From positions 1 through 55,136 of the forward strand of contig JAFLCO010000003.1 of NCBI GenBank assembly GCA_017303535.1: a DNA stretch of 55,136 nucleotides, written 5' to 3'. Source of the stretch: Planctomycetota bacterium (lineage in GTDB: Bacteria > Planctomycetota > Planctomycetia > Pirellulales > PNKZ01). Below the pieces are notes generated by a model. It was not told where the DNA came from. It searched no databases and was given only the letters and a program-made list of their open reading frames with translations. Positions 8,702 through 17,909 of the stretch are shown here, piece by piece; position 1 is the stretch's first letter; each line of letters opens with the position of its first letter. The position numbers were made by a program, and so were the translations under genes.

Positions 8702-9021
8702 TCTTTCGCTTCCTCAGCTTCCCCGCGACGAACCGACGGCTGACCCATCGCCCGCGGCGACGGCCTCCGAAACCGGTTCAATCGTCAAACTTGCCCCGGC
8801 AATCCGTGTCCCGAACGTTCGCTAGGCGGCGGCCTTTCAGCGACTTCGTTCGCGGTCGGGTTGCCTCGATCCTGGTCGCCCGTATCGTTCAGTTTACCCA
8901 ATTGTCCGACCTCGACAATTGACTTCCGGCGGCGGATTTGTTGCCGCGGCGTCGGCCGTACGTTTACATTAGAGGAGCACTTCGCTCGCACTCGTCGCCC
9001 GTACCTTTCTTTGGGCCGCAC
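8702..9021. other. divergent intergenic region
   Basis: About 320 nt separate the diverging moxR and alpha-toroid genes. The region must hold promoters for both but I see no convincing -35/-10 pair. Frames reading into it from either gene lack a plausible start with a ribosome-binding site. Confidence 0.5.
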
Positions 9022-11109
9022 ATGTCGTCGGTAGCCGGTCGCGATTCGTCGACCGATCGACTCAATCTCGGCGATTCCCACGCTCGGGCCGCGCACGGCG
9101 GCACCGGTGCGCCGTCGAACGTCTGGCTTGACGGCGAAGTGCTGGCGTGCGCCTGCCCCGATTGCGGCGCACCGATGAGCATTCGCATCTGGCTGGCCCT
9201 GGCCGAATGCCGAATGTGCGGCGCGCAGGTTGAGCTTACGGAAGAACAAGAGCGACAAGCGCGGGAATTGTTAGAAAAGCGTGAAGCCGGCGAGCCGCTG
9301 GGCGGAAAGCCGGCCGAAGCGCGACGCGCCGATCAACCTTGGTCGCAACCGGTGCGACCGCCGGTTGCCAAGCCCGAGCTTAAACCGCTCCCGGTACTGC
9401 GCGCTCCCGGCACGTCGCCGAAACCGGCGACGACGCGTCGCCCCGCCGCGCCCGATGCCCCGATTGCGTACAAGCCGCTCATCGCGGAACCGGTTTACGA
9501 GGCACCTTCGCCGCGCACGCCGACTTGGTCGACGGTCGAACATCGCCTCCCTCCGCCACCCGAGCGACCGCGGAAACGGCCGCAGCTCTCGCTCCCCTGG
9601 CTGCACGTGATTGCCTGCTTGGGGAGTCTGCTCGTCAATATGCTGATGATCATCCTGCTGGGGCTGCTCATCTTTCCGCCGCTCGTTCGCCCGAAAGTCG
9701 TCATCATCGAGGCAAGCTTACCGCTGGGAGATTCCGGCGGCCGTAAAGGATCGGAAGTCATCGTCAAGACGGCAACCACCGGGGCAAAGGGGACCGAGCC
9801 GATTTCGCCGGTCGTCACCCCGCCGGCCGCGGGCATTAAGCTGCAGGAACTCAAGCTGCCGCAAGCCGATCTTTCGGCGCTGCGCAAGAGTATCGAAGCG
9901 TCGGCGATGGAGAACTTACCGCTGTCGGCGGTCGCGGGCGCCGGCAGCCCCGTCGCGGGTACGCTGCTCGCCGGCCGTGATCCGCGCGTGCGAACTCGAA
10001 TGCTCAATATCGAAGGGGGGAACGAGCGGAGCGAACTGGCCGTGGCGATGGGCCTCCGCTGGATCGCCAAACATCAGAACCGTGACGGCTCATGGAGCCT
10101 CGATACGTTTCCGCGGACCGACGAATGCCGTGGCCGCTGCACCGATATCGGCGTCCCCTCCGACACGGCTGCGACCGGCATGGCCTTGCTACCTTTCTTA
10201 GGCGCCGGCTTTACGCATCGCGACGAAACCGACTACCGCCAAACGGTCGACGACGGCCTCAAGTGGCTCGTCGCCGAACAAGGCGACGACGGGAGTCTCA
10301 TGGGCCGGCGCGTTTACGGCAACACAGGTATGTATGCCCACGGTCAAGCGACGATGGCACTATGCGAGGCCTATGCCCTGACGCGCGATTCCAAGCTACG
10401 GATCCCGGCTCAAAAAGCAATTGACTTCATCGTCTCCGCTCAGCATTCACGGGGCGGCTGGCGTTATTATCCCGAGCAGCCCGGCGACACGAGCGTCGTC
10501 GGCTGGCAACTCATGGCGCTGCGCAGCGCTCAGATGGCGGGTCTTGACGTGCCTGAGGCCGTGTTTGAAAAGAGCAACCGCTTCCTTGCCAGCGTTCAAG
10601 AGAACGATTCCCAAGCACTTTTCGGCTACATGCCCGGCTCCGGGGCCACGGAGACCATGACGGCCGAAGGACTGCTCTGCCGCCTGTATTCCGGCTGGCG
10701 TACGGACTTCGCCCCGTTGCAACGCGCGGCCGATTGGCTGCTCAAGCATCACCTGCCGACGATGAACGACGCCAACATGTATTACTGGTACTACGCTTCG
10801 CAAACGATGCACCATATCGGCGGCGCGCGGTGGGAGAAGTGGAACAAGACGCTGCAACCGCTCTTGATCGAGATGCAAGACCAAGAAGGACACCAACTCG
10901 GTAGTTGGACGCCGACGGGACATCACGACACGATGGGAGGCCGGCTCTACATGACGGCTCTGGCCGTCTGTACGCTCGAAGTTTACTACCGGCATTTGCC
11001 CATCTATCGCCAAGAGGCGACGAGCGACGGCGGTAAGAGAGTCGCCGCGGAACCTGCGACGGAGTCCGTTAAAGCAATCGGAACTCCGCCCAAGCGACAG
11101 TTGAAGTAG
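9022..11109 (+). CDS. zinc-ribbon, single-pass membrane protein with alpha-toroid (squalene-cyclase-like) domain
   Basis: A 695-residue protein from ATG 9022; the frame is open further upstream but without family-like sequence. Near residue 35 are two Cys pairs (ACPDCGAP and CRMCGAQ) that look like a zinc ribbon. A Pro/Arg-rich linker follows, then one membrane helix (about 193-222, VNMLMIILLGLLIF). After a second linker comes a C-terminal domain with repeats such as GLRWIAKHQNRDGSWSLD, GLKWLVAEQGDDGSL and IDFIVSAQHSRGGWRYYP. These are the helix-plus-GxW units of prenyltransferase/squalene-oxidase toroids. I see no cyclase DDTAD-type motif, so an enzymatic terpene role is doubtful; a structural or binding role is as likely. 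Confidence 0.8.
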   Translation: MSSVAGRDSSTDRLNLGDSHARAAHGGTGAPSNVWLDGEVLACACPDCGAPMSIRIWLALAECRMCGAQVELTEEQERQARELLEKREAGEPLGGKPAEARRADQPWSQPVRPPVAKPELKPLPVLRAPGTSPKPATTRRPAAPDAPIAYKPLIAEPVYEAPSPRTPTWSTVEHRLPPPPERPRKRPQLSLPWLHVIACLGSLLVNMLMIILLGLLIFPPLVRPKVVIIEASLPLGDSGGRKGSEVIVKTATTGAKGTEPISPVVTPPAAGIKLQELKLPQADLSALRKSIEASAMENLPLSAVAGAGSPVAGTLLAGRDPRVRTRMLNIEGGNERSELAVAMGLRWIAKHQNRDGSWSLDTFPRTDECRGRCTDIGVPSDTAATGMALLPFLGAGFTHRDETDYRQTVDDGLKWLVAEQGDDGSLMGRRVYGNTGMYAHGQATMALCEAYALTRDSKLRIPAQKAIDFIVSAQHSRGGWRYYPEQPGDTSVVGWQLMALRSAQMAGLDVPEAVFEKSNRFLASVQENDSQALFGYMPGSGATETMTAEGLLCRLYSGWRTDFAPLQRAADWLLKHHLPTMNDANMYYWYYASQTMHHIGGARWEKWNKTLQPLLIEMQDQEGHQLGSWTPTGHHDTMGGRLYMTALAVCTLEVYYRHLPIYRQEATSDGGKRVAAEPATESVKAIGTPPKRQLK

Positions 11110-11151
11110 TCGCTCGGCGCCCGTTCGTCGCCACTCCGTTCGAGCCGACGA

Positions 11152-11868
11152 TTACCTCGCGTCCGGAAAGGTCGCGGCGAAGAATTTGCGGAACTGCTCG
11201 GCCGTGCGCGGGTCGAGCGCCGCCGGTTTGTCGACGCTTTGCAAGCGTACGAACTTGCACTCGGCGTCGAACAGGATAACGGCGGCCGGCGGCGGCGGTT
11301 CCGAAGGTTTTGGGCCCGTACCGGTTGCGGTCGGCAGCAGGCCGGGGGCCGGCACCAAACCGAGCGTATGCTGCGGATCCGCAAACTCCAGCACGTAGCG
11401 CCAGGTCGGCGGCTGCAACTCGGCGGCCTTCGACTCCCAAAGATAACTGCGATGATAGCCGAGCGCTTCGCGGAGCGACGTGCTTTGGTCGGCCAGTGAA
11501 ATCCCCGGCGCCTTATCGACGGCGACTTCCCGTGCAACGACGTAGCGTGCTCCGTCGACCAAACCTTGCGGCACCACGACGAGCTTCTCGTACCAAGGCA
11601 CCAGCGGCTTTTCCGGCGTCGCCGCAGGCTCCGGCTCGATGACGCGCGCTTGCACGACCGGCCCGCGCGCGATGAGCACCCAAGCGCGGTAACCCCAAAA
11701 CTCGCGCGGGGCGCGCTGAGCGTTGTAATTCCAGAGCCAGCCGAAGCCGGCACCGCCGACGCTGAGAACCAGCACGGCGATCAAGACCCATTTGCCCGAG
11801 ATCATCGTCGGCGGCGGTTGCGGATCGGCTCGGTCGTCCGAGTCGTCGTAATCGGCGGTCGTGTTCAT
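11152..11868 (-). CDS. small membrane-anchored hypothetical protein
   Basis: The start MNTTADYDDSDD at 11868 gives 238 residues. A short acidic, Pro-containing cytosolic head precedes one membrane helix (about 25-45, WVLIAVLVLSVGGAGFGWLW), and the rest would be periplasmic. No family is recognised. Its ATG shares one base with the TGA of the CoA-transferase gene (TGATG), so the two are probably translated in series. The frame is open to 12300, but that part lies inside the CoA-transferase gene and is a shadow. It converges with the alpha-toroid gene, leaving about 42 nt. Confidence 0.75.
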   Translation of the reverse strand: MNTTADYDDSDDRADPQPPPTMISGKWVLIAVLVLSVGGAGFGWLWNYNAQRAPREFWGYRAWVLIARGPVVQARVIEPEPAATPEKPLVPWYEKLVVVPQGLVDGARYVVAREVAVDKAPGISLADQSTSLREALGYHRSYLWESKAAELQPPTWRYVLEFADPQHTLGLVPAPGLLPTATGTGPKPSEPPPPAAVILFDAECKFVRLQSVDKPAALDPRTAEQFRKFFAATFPDAR

Positions 11869-13103
11869 CAGGCGATGACTCCGTCGCGGCGTAGTTCGGT
11901 CAGTCGTTCGGCCCGGTAGCCGATCCAATCGCGCAAGATTTCTTCGGAATGCTCCCCCACCGCCGGCGGCGGCAAAGGTTCGGGCGAAGGTCGCTCCGGC
12001 CAATGGATCGGGCTGCCGACGAAGTGAAACGTTCGCCCGGCCGAGTCGACTGCCTCTTGAATCATGCCGCGCGCGGCGACTTGCGGCGCGGCCACGACTT
12101 CGTCGACGTAGGCGATGCGGGCATGCGGCACATCGGCGGCGGTTAGCAACGTTTCCCAGGCCGCCGTTGTGCGCGCGCGCAAAACTTCGGCGACCAGCGG
12201 CGTTAGCTCCTCTCGATTCGCCACGCGGGCCGGATTCGTGGCAAACCGCGGATCGTCGGCCCAGGCTTGTCGATTGACGGCGGCGCAAAAACGTTGCCAC
12301 TGCCGATCGGCCCCGACTGCCAAGACGATGTGACCGTCGGCCGTGGCGAACGATTCATACGGCACGATCTGCGGATGGGCGTTGCCGTAGCGCAGCGGTC
12401 GCTTGCCGGTGACGAGCGAACTTTGAACGACGTTGACCAACGACGCCAATGTGCAATCGGCCAGCGCAAGATCGAAGGCCCGACCTTCACCGCGAGAGCC
12501 GCGTCCGTGCAATCCCGCCAAAAGGCTAACTGCGGCATAAAGACCGGTGATGACGTCGGTGATGGCGACACCCACTTTCATCGGCGCTCCATCGGACTCG
12601 CCGGTGATCGACATAAGTCCCGCAGCTGCTTGGATCGCCAGGTCATAGCCCGGAATGCCGGCCATTGGCCCGGTGCGGCCAAACCCGGAGATCGCACAAC
12701 TGACCAATCGCGGGTTGAGCGTTTGCAATCGCTCGGGTTCCAATCCGAGGCGAGCCGAAGCGTCGGGCAGGAAGTTCTCGATCATCACGTCGGCTGCCCG
12801 CAGCAGGTCGTCGAGCACCGCGCGAGCGGCCGGTTTCGAGAGATCGAGCGCCAGCGAACGTTTACCCCGATTGCACGAGAGAAAGTAGGCGCTAGGTCCG
12901 CGGCGTTCGCTACCGTCAACTTCCGAAGGCCCGGCCAAAAACGGCGGTCCCCACTCGCGCGTGTCGTCCCCCGTGCCGGGACGCTCGACTTTCACGACGT
13001 CGGCCCCTAGGTCGGCCAAGATCTGCGTGCAGACGGGCCCGGCGAGGATGCGCGACAAGTCGAGCACCTTCACTCCCGTCAGCGGCAACTCGGCACGGCT
13101 CAT
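11868..13103 (-). CDS. class III (CaiB/BaiF family) CoA-transferase
   Basis: 411 residues from MSRAELPLTG. The N-terminal block GVKVLDLSRILAGPVCTQIL and LGADVVKVERPG is diagnostic for family III CoA-transferases. The region FLSCNRGKRSLALDL and the GYDLAIQAAAGLM block, which holds the catalytic Asp of the family, are present, as is VGVAITDVITGLYAA. The enzyme moves CoA between organic acids; the substrate cannot be told. Its ATG overlaps the TGA that ends the continued reading frame of the upstream pseudouridine synthase (ATGA at 13103-13100). This supports an ancestral coupled operon RluA - CoA-transferase - membrane protein. Confidence 0.92.
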   Translation of the reverse strand: MSRAELPLTGVKVLDLSRILAGPVCTQILADLGADVVKVERPGTGDDTREWGPPFLAGPSEVDGSERRGPSAYFLSCNRGKRSLALDLSKPAARAVLDDLLRAADVMIENFLPDASARLGLEPERLQTLNPRLVSCAISGFGRTGPMAGIPGYDLAIQAAAGLMSITGESDGAPMKVGVAITDVITGLYAAVSLLAGLHGRGSRGEGRAFDLALADCTLASLVNVVQSSLVTGKRPLRYGNAHPQIVPYESFATADGHIVLAVGADRQWQRFCAAVNRQAWADDPRFATNPARVANREELTPLVAEVLRARTTAAWETLLTAADVPHARIAYVDEVVAAPQVAARGMIQEAVDSAGRTFHFVGSPIHWPERPSPEPLPPPAVGEHSEEILRDWIGYRAERLTELRRDGVIA

Positions 13104-13177
13104 GGCCCGGCCTTTTCTTTGCGCAGCCTCGCGATGAACTTTTGCAGATCGGCGGGCGGGGGCATTTCGAACTTCAT
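13100..13177 (-). pseudogene. conserved 25-residue tail of the RluA-family gene, cut off by TAG
   Basis: In the same frame as the upstream synthase, directly after its TAG, lies a 25-codon stretch starting MKFEMPPPADL and ending RKEKAGP. It resembles the C-terminal tail of RluA/RluD proteins. It begins with ATG, so independent translation is formally possible, but as a separate 25-residue protein it would make little sense. Its TGA overlaps the ATG of the CoA-transferase gene. Confidence 0.65.
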
Positions 13178-14140
13178 CTATTCGCCAGTGAACGGATGCT
13201 CGAAGCCGAGTTCCGCCGCATGGAGCGCCAAGCGCGGCGCACCGCTGCGGTCGGGCAGCGGCTCCTTGAACATACGCTGCCGATAAACCTTCTCGCCGCA
13301 GAGCGGATGGCCAATCTCCGCCAGATGGATGCGGATCTGATGCGTGCGACCGGTTTCTAGTCGGCATTCGACCACCGTGTAGCCGGCCAGTTGCTCGATC
13401 GGCCTAACATGCGTAACGGCCGATTTGCCCGCGGCCGGATCATCGGTGATGCCGCGGCGTCCGTCGCCTCGGTCACGAATCAGCCGGAGCGAAATCGTTT
13501 GCTCGGCGACCGTTCCTTCAACGACTGCCAGATAACGGCGGTACGTCGAGTGGGCTCGAAACTGCAACCCCAGGTGACGTTCGGCAGGCACCGTGCGTGC
13601 GAAAACCATGAGCCCGCTGGTCTCGCGGTCGAGCCGATGAACCGGCCGGACGGGATGCGTGCGCGACGGTGCACGCTGGTCACCGTCGCGAAGTTTCTTC
13701 CACGGCTTGTCGGCCTTTGTGGGGCGGCGATCGCCTTGGGCGCGCTTGGCCAATATGCGCGGCAGCAGGTCTTCTAAGGTCGGCTGAATGTTCTTCCGGC
13801 TTTCCTTCCAGTTGCGCTCTTCTTCGTGGCGGACCGAAGTCACTCCGGCCGGCTTCTCGACGACGACCAGCCAGTCGTCCTCGTAGCGAATGCGAACGTC
13901 TTCCTCGCGAGCCTGCGGCGCCGTCGGGTGCTCAAGCAGCTTGATGACTTCGCCTTCCTTGAGGCGGCGCCCTTCATCGCAGGAAACGTTGCCGTGAATC
14001 AGCACGTGCCGATTGCGAACGTAGCGCTGCACTTGCGACCACGGCACGCCGGGAAGTCGGCCGCGCAGCACGGCGGCCAACGTTTTGCCGACCTCGGCTT
14101 CGACGACATGAAAGACTTGCGAATCGGGCTTTTTCGGCAC
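13178..14140 (-). CDS. RluA-family pseudouridine synthase with in-frame TAG before its C-terminal tail
   Basis: A 320-residue protein as read. An S4-like RNA-binding region (about residues 15-65) precedes the synthase core. The catalytic motif HRLDRETSG holds Asp171. Later family motifs RTHQIRIHLAEIGHPLCGE and LHAAELGFEHPFTGE follow. The family usually continues after HPxTGE with a short FExPxPxDL...LR tail. Here TAG (13180-13178) comes exactly after TGE, and the same frame continues MKFEMPPPADLQKFI...RLRKEKAGP to a TGA at 13102-13100, an excellent match to the missing tail. So the gene may be truncated by a recent nonsense mutation, read through, or affected by a base-call error. The target uridine is unknown. 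Confidence 0.92.
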   Translation of the reverse strand: MPKKPDSQVFHVVEAEVGKTLAAVLRGRLPGVPWSQVQRYVRNRHVLIHGNVSCDEGRRLKEGEVIKLLEHPTAPQAREEDVRIRYEDDWLVVVEKPAGVTSVRHEEERNWKESRKNIQPTLEDLLPRILAKRAQGDRRPTKADKPWKKLRDGDQRAPSRTHPVRPVHRLDRETSGLMVFARTVPAERHLGLQFRAHSTYRRYLAVVEGTVAEQTISLRLIRDRGDGRRGITDDPAAGKSAVTHVRPIEQLAGYTVVECRLETGRTHQIRIHLAEIGHPLCGEKVYRQRMFKEPLPDRSGAPRLALHAAELGFEHPFTGE

Positions 14141-14251
14141 GGCGACGGCTCGGGCAAACGGCGGCTAGCGACACAACCTTCAGAGTACGACCGCCGCGAC
14201 GATGCGCCTAGCCGCTCGGTTCGCCGGCGGGCCCGCCTGGCGTCGATTAAC

Positions 14252-16066
14252 ATGGTGAATATGTCGCATGAACTTGAACATCTGGAGCTTCTGGCGGAGA
14301 TCGACGCCCTGGTGCGCGCGCTACGCGAGTGGTGCGACCGGCCCGGCGGTTGGCCCGCCGCGCAGACTTGCCGAACCTTGATCGAGCGATTGCTCGATCG
14401 AACCGCGACATTACGAGTGCGGATCGAAGCGCCGCTGGTTGTGGCGACGCTCGGAGGGACCGGCGTCGGCAAGAGCACGCTCGTGAATGCTTTAGTCGGC
14501 GACGAAGTGAGCGTGGCCGGGCGACAACGGCCGACGACGAAGCTGCCGACGTTCATCAGCCGACCGGGCCTCACGCCGGAGACCTTCGGCATCGACCCCC
14601 GCAGCGTACGCACGGTCGAGCGCGATTTGCCGCTGTTGCGTGAGATGGTTCTCGTCGATTGTCCCGATCCCGACACGACCGAGGACCCGACGGCCGATGA
14701 AACCAATCTGGCCCGGCTCCGCGGGCTGCTGCCCCATTGCGACGTGCTGCTCGTGTTTTCGACCCAGCAAAAGTACCGCAGCGCCCGAGTGACGACGGAG
14801 TTGGCGGCCGCGGCCTCCGGCGCTCGACTCGTGTTCGTGCAAACCCACGCTGATCAAGACGACGACCTGCGCGAAGATTGGCGGCGCGTGCTCGCCGACG
14901 ACTTTGCGACCGGCGAGATGTTCTTCGTCGACGGGCCTGCGGCCTTGACCGATGCGAAGGCCGGCATTGCTCCGCGCGGCGACTTCGGCCGACTCGTCGA
15001 TTTTCTCACGCGGCAACTCGCAGGGAGCGCCGCGGCGCGGATTCGTCGCGCCAACTTCTTGGACCTCGTCGATGAAACCTTGCGAGCCTGCCAGGCGCGG
15101 CTGACGACGGCGGTTGCGGCCCTCGATCCGCTCGAAGCCGCCATCACCGAGCAACGCACCAAACTCGCGGCCCTGTTGGTCGAGCGCGTCGGCTGCGAAC
15201 TCTCCGTCAACCGCCGACTGTGGGAAGATCGCTTGGTCGACGCCGTCACTGATCGCTGGGGGTTCAGTCCGTTCTCTTGTTTACTCCGCGCCTACCAAGC
15301 GATGGGCTCGCTCCTCTCCGGCTACGGCCTTTCGCGCGTCCGTACGCCGGCGCAACTCGCGCTCTGGGGAATGTTCGAGACCTCGCGACGGTGGAAGCAG
15401 TTCCGCGATCAGCGGTCGGCCGAAGGGGCTTCGGAGCGAGCGGCCCTCGAAGCGTGGTCGGAGAACGACCTGCGAACGGCGGCGATCATCGTCGACGGCT
15501 ACGCCGGCGACGCTCAACTGCCGCGAACGGCGACCAAGTTCAATGCCGTGGCCGAACAGGCCGACGCGGCTTCACGCGAATTCGTGGCGAGGGCCGCCGT
15601 CGACCTGCAAAACGGCGTGCAGCGACTGGCCAAAGATCGGGCCGGGCGGTTCATTCGCTTATGGTACGAATTGCTGCTGGTCGTCGTCGTCGGCGCGCTC
15701 GTCTATCGATTCCTCAAGAATTTCCTGTACGACTCCTGGCTCGTCGCCGAACTCGATCTGGCGCCGGCGCAAGCCTTGTACGGCTTCGAATTCTTCATCG
15801 CCGCCGGAGTCGTACTGCTCGGCTGGTGCGGACTGTTGCTCTGGTCGTTTACGTCGCGATTGAAGCGCGGCATCGGCGCCGAGATTCTCGCCTTTCAAAA
15901 TCGACAACAAGGACCGGCGGCCGTCGCGGCCCTGTTCGCACCGACGGAGGCCGATTGTCGTCAGGCCCGACGGCTGGTCGACGATCTGGCGGGCATCGAA
16001 CGCCGAGTATCAGAACTTCGCCGGCGAATCACGACGCCGGACGCGCCGCTAGGACATAAGAAGTGA
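14252..16066 (+). CDS. dynamin-like membrane GTPase (putative)
   Basis: 604 residues from MVNMSHELEH (14252); MSHEL at 14261 is an alternative. The G domain has a P-loop GGTGVGKST (Lys74), a Thr-rich switch I (RPTTKLPT), a G3-like VLVDCPDPDTTEDP, and THAD as a weak G4. A long helical middle part follows, then two membrane helices about 470-490 and 513-537 (LLLVVVVGALVYRFL and FFIAAGVVLLGWCGLLLW) and a short helical tail. This order (GTPase, helices, paired C-terminal membrane segments) recalls bacterial dynamin-like or YcjX/ribosome-type membrane GTPases, but no subfamily can be named. Frame upstream to 13826 is antisense to the pseudouridine synthase and is not coding. Confidence 0.8.
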   Translation: MVNMSHELEHLELLAEIDALVRALREWCDRPGGWPAAQTCRTLIERLLDRTATLRVRIEAPLVVATLGGTGVGKSTLVNALVGDEVSVAGRQRPTTKLPTFISRPGLTPETFGIDPRSVRTVERDLPLLREMVLVDCPDPDTTEDPTADETNLARLRGLLPHCDVLLVFSTQQKYRSARVTTELAAAASGARLVFVQTHADQDDDLREDWRRVLADDFATGEMFFVDGPAALTDAKAGIAPRGDFGRLVDFLTRQLAGSAAARIRRANFLDLVDETLRACQARLTTAVAALDPLEAAITEQRTKLAALLVERVGCELSVNRRLWEDRLVDAVTDRWGFSPFSCLLRAYQAMGSLLSGYGLSRVRTPAQLALWGMFETSRRWKQFRDQRSAEGASERAALEAWSENDLRTAAIIVDGYAGDAQLPRTATKFNAVAEQADAASREFVARAAVDLQNGVQRLAKDRAGRFIRLWYELLLVVVVGALVYRFLKNFLYDSWLVAELDLAPAQALYGFEFFIAAGVVLLGWCGLLLWSFTSRLKRGIGAEILAFQNRQQGPAAVAALFAPTEADCRQARRLVDDLAGIERRVSELRRRITTPDAPLGHKK

Positions 16067-16076
16067 ACGCCGGACG

Positions 16077-17495
16077 TCAGCCGTCGAGCAACTTCGTCAT
16101 ACCGCCGACGATCCGCTCTTCGGCCGTTTCATCAACCCAGCAGTAGCCATGCTCTTCCCGGAACCCTTCGGCGACGGCTTGCTTCGTGGGAATGTAACCG
16201 GGCGCGCATTCGCCGAAGCCGACGGAAAGGGTGAACGCCTCCGGTCGCGACCGTTGCACCGCGAGTTGAAAGCCGACGAAGCTCTCGGCCGGAAACAGCG
16301 CAACGTCGGCAGATCCGATGCGCAGACTTTGCAACAGCACATGGTGCCCGACGCTGCGGCCGTCGCGCTCGTTGAACTTCCACGAACTCAGCCCCAGCGC
16401 GGCATCGACCCGACCGCCGAAGGCCGCTTTCTCGTCGGCAACCCGTTTTTGCAAAGCGTCGGGCTGCAGCGACGGCGTATTCCAAAACGGCAGGACAATC
16501 TCCGCTGCCCGGGCTTCGAGCCGATCGACGGCGAATCGCTCGATCGATTGATCGCTGCGGACCATGGCGTCGTGCAGCGCGTCGGTGAGCTTAGCTCGCA
16601 CGTCGCGGCCGCCATCGTTGAACTTGCCGGCCGTCACGTCGCCGGAGCAGCCGGTGGCGTAAACCTTTAGCTGGTCTCCGGTTGCGCGCTGCCGTCGGGC
16701 TCGGGCCAGGGCCACAAAGTCCCCGGAAATGACGCCGCGGCCATAGGGGCTCATCGGGTGAACGGCATAACTGTGAAGCGTCGCCAGCGGCCGGTCACCG
16801 TCGAAGAGCGTGAGCGACTTGAGTTGCGGGTCGATCTCTCCTTCCGGTTGGGCGCGAAGTTTCGGATCGGCGCAGGCGCTGTAACGGCCGAAGTAGGGAG
16901 TGCCGTCGGGCTTTAATACCCGTCGATTCGACGCGATGCCGTCGACCCGCGCTTGGCCGAGGCCGACGTGAGTCAGCGGCCGTGCGGTCGGGAGCGCTCG
17001 GCGGACCGCTTCGGCCGTACGCTCACGGGCCAATCGATCGAACCACGGATCGCAAAAGGCTCGGCGGCTCCCTGCCGCCTCGAGAATTCGCTGGGCACCG
17101 ACGTCGACATACGGGGCGTCATGCTGGTGAACGCAACTTAGGACGACGCGATCAACGGTCGTTTCCGCCGCCTCGGCCAAGACTTCGCGCCAGGCGAGAT
17201 AGGTTTCGTTACGCAGTTCGCACCAGTCGAGGCAGGCGAAGACCATCGGCCGATCGCCGCCGAGCAGTACGAACCCGAGCGCGGAAAGCGGATCGTCGAT
17301 GCCGGTCGCGGGCCGCCAACCGCCGCCGATCGTCGGATGCCCGAGCGGCGGAGTAACGTCGACTTGAAAGACGGCGCAGCGAAGCGACGGCGCACGAGAC
17401 CGCCCTAGTGCCGAGGTCGTAAATCCGCCGGCCGCGCCGAGGGCAAGCGACTGAAGAACATGGCGACGAGTCACGACGGAACGCGTGCGCGGCAT
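16077..17495 (-). CDS. secreted neutral/alkaline ceramidase-like protein
   Basis: A 472-residue protein with a twin-arginine-like signal (TRRHVLQSLALGAAGGF). The body resembles the neutral ceramidase-like family found in many planctomycetes: AVFQVDVTPPLGHP near the N-terminus, SCVHQHDAPYVD, HSYAVHPMSPYG, and ATGCSGDVTAGKFNDGG. In true ceramidases such His and Gly-rich motifs hold the catalytic zinc. The C-terminal part (GFQLAVQRSRPEAFTLSVGF) fits the same family. It could hydrolyse amide bonds of lipids or another substrate. It converges with the GTPase gene (10 nt apart). Confidence 0.75.
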   Translation of the reverse strand: MPRTRSVVTRRHVLQSLALGAAGGFTTSALGRSRAPSLRCAVFQVDVTPPLGHPTIGGGWRPATGIDDPLSALGFVLLGGDRPMVFACLDWCELRNETYLAWREVLAEAAETTVDRVVLSCVHQHDAPYVDVGAQRILEAAGSRRAFCDPWFDRLARERTAEAVRRALPTARPLTHVGLGQARVDGIASNRRVLKPDGTPYFGRYSACADPKLRAQPEGEIDPQLKSLTLFDGDRPLATLHSYAVHPMSPYGRGVISGDFVALARARRQRATGDQLKVYATGCSGDVTAGKFNDGGRDVRAKLTDALHDAMVRSDQSIERFAVDRLEARAAEIVLPFWNTPSLQPDALQKRVADEKAAFGGRVDAALGLSSWKFNERDGRSVGHHVLLQSLRIGSADVALFPAESFVGFQLAVQRSRPEAFTLSVGFGECAPGYIPTKQAVAEGFREEHGYCWVDETAEERIVGGMTKLLDG

Positions 17496-17675
17496 GACGA
17501 GGTCCTCGAACTAGGGCGGGAACTCCGATGAGCAAGCGAGGCGAGAGCGCCATCATGTCATGGTCGCGAGCGCAGGAAAACAAAATCTTCGCGGCGGCGG
17601 TGCGCAACGGCAGCGAAGAAGCCGTGAGCAAGTGGGAGCCGCGGTGAAGACTCTTCGATGAACTTCCGCGAGCGC

Positions 17676-17715
17676 AAAAAAATAGGACCGTTCGACGCGG
17701 GGCGTCGAACGGTCC
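17676..17715 (-). terminator. strong intrinsic terminator, minus strand
   Basis: A perfect 14-bp stem (17685-17698 with 17702-17715, 3-nt loop) is followed on the minus strand by TA and seven T residues. There is no T-run on the plus-strand side, so it acts on minus-strand transcripts, most likely the Lys-rich mini gene upstream. Confidence 0.9.
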
Positions 17716-17909
17716 TGTCTCGTTGTTGCCGGATTTTTCCGTCCGGGGAAGCAGTGCCGAAGGTTGGGGCGAAAAAGGCCTGAAACAGGCATTATTTCAC
17801 CGCGCCACAGGCTGCTATTAGCGTCGATTCGTCGTGGGACCGAAGTCACACGTTATATACGGCATTGGCCGGATATCGTTCTCGACCGAGCTACCCGACG
17901 GAGAAGAAG

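Noticed and set aside
9022-11109. Call as squalene-hopene cyclase
   Set aside because: The DDTAD-type catalytic motif is not visible and a membrane helix and zinc ribbon are fused to the toroid.
13826-14251. Upstream extension of the GTPase
   Set aside because: The extension lies antisense in the pseudouridine synthase gene and has no GTPase-like features.
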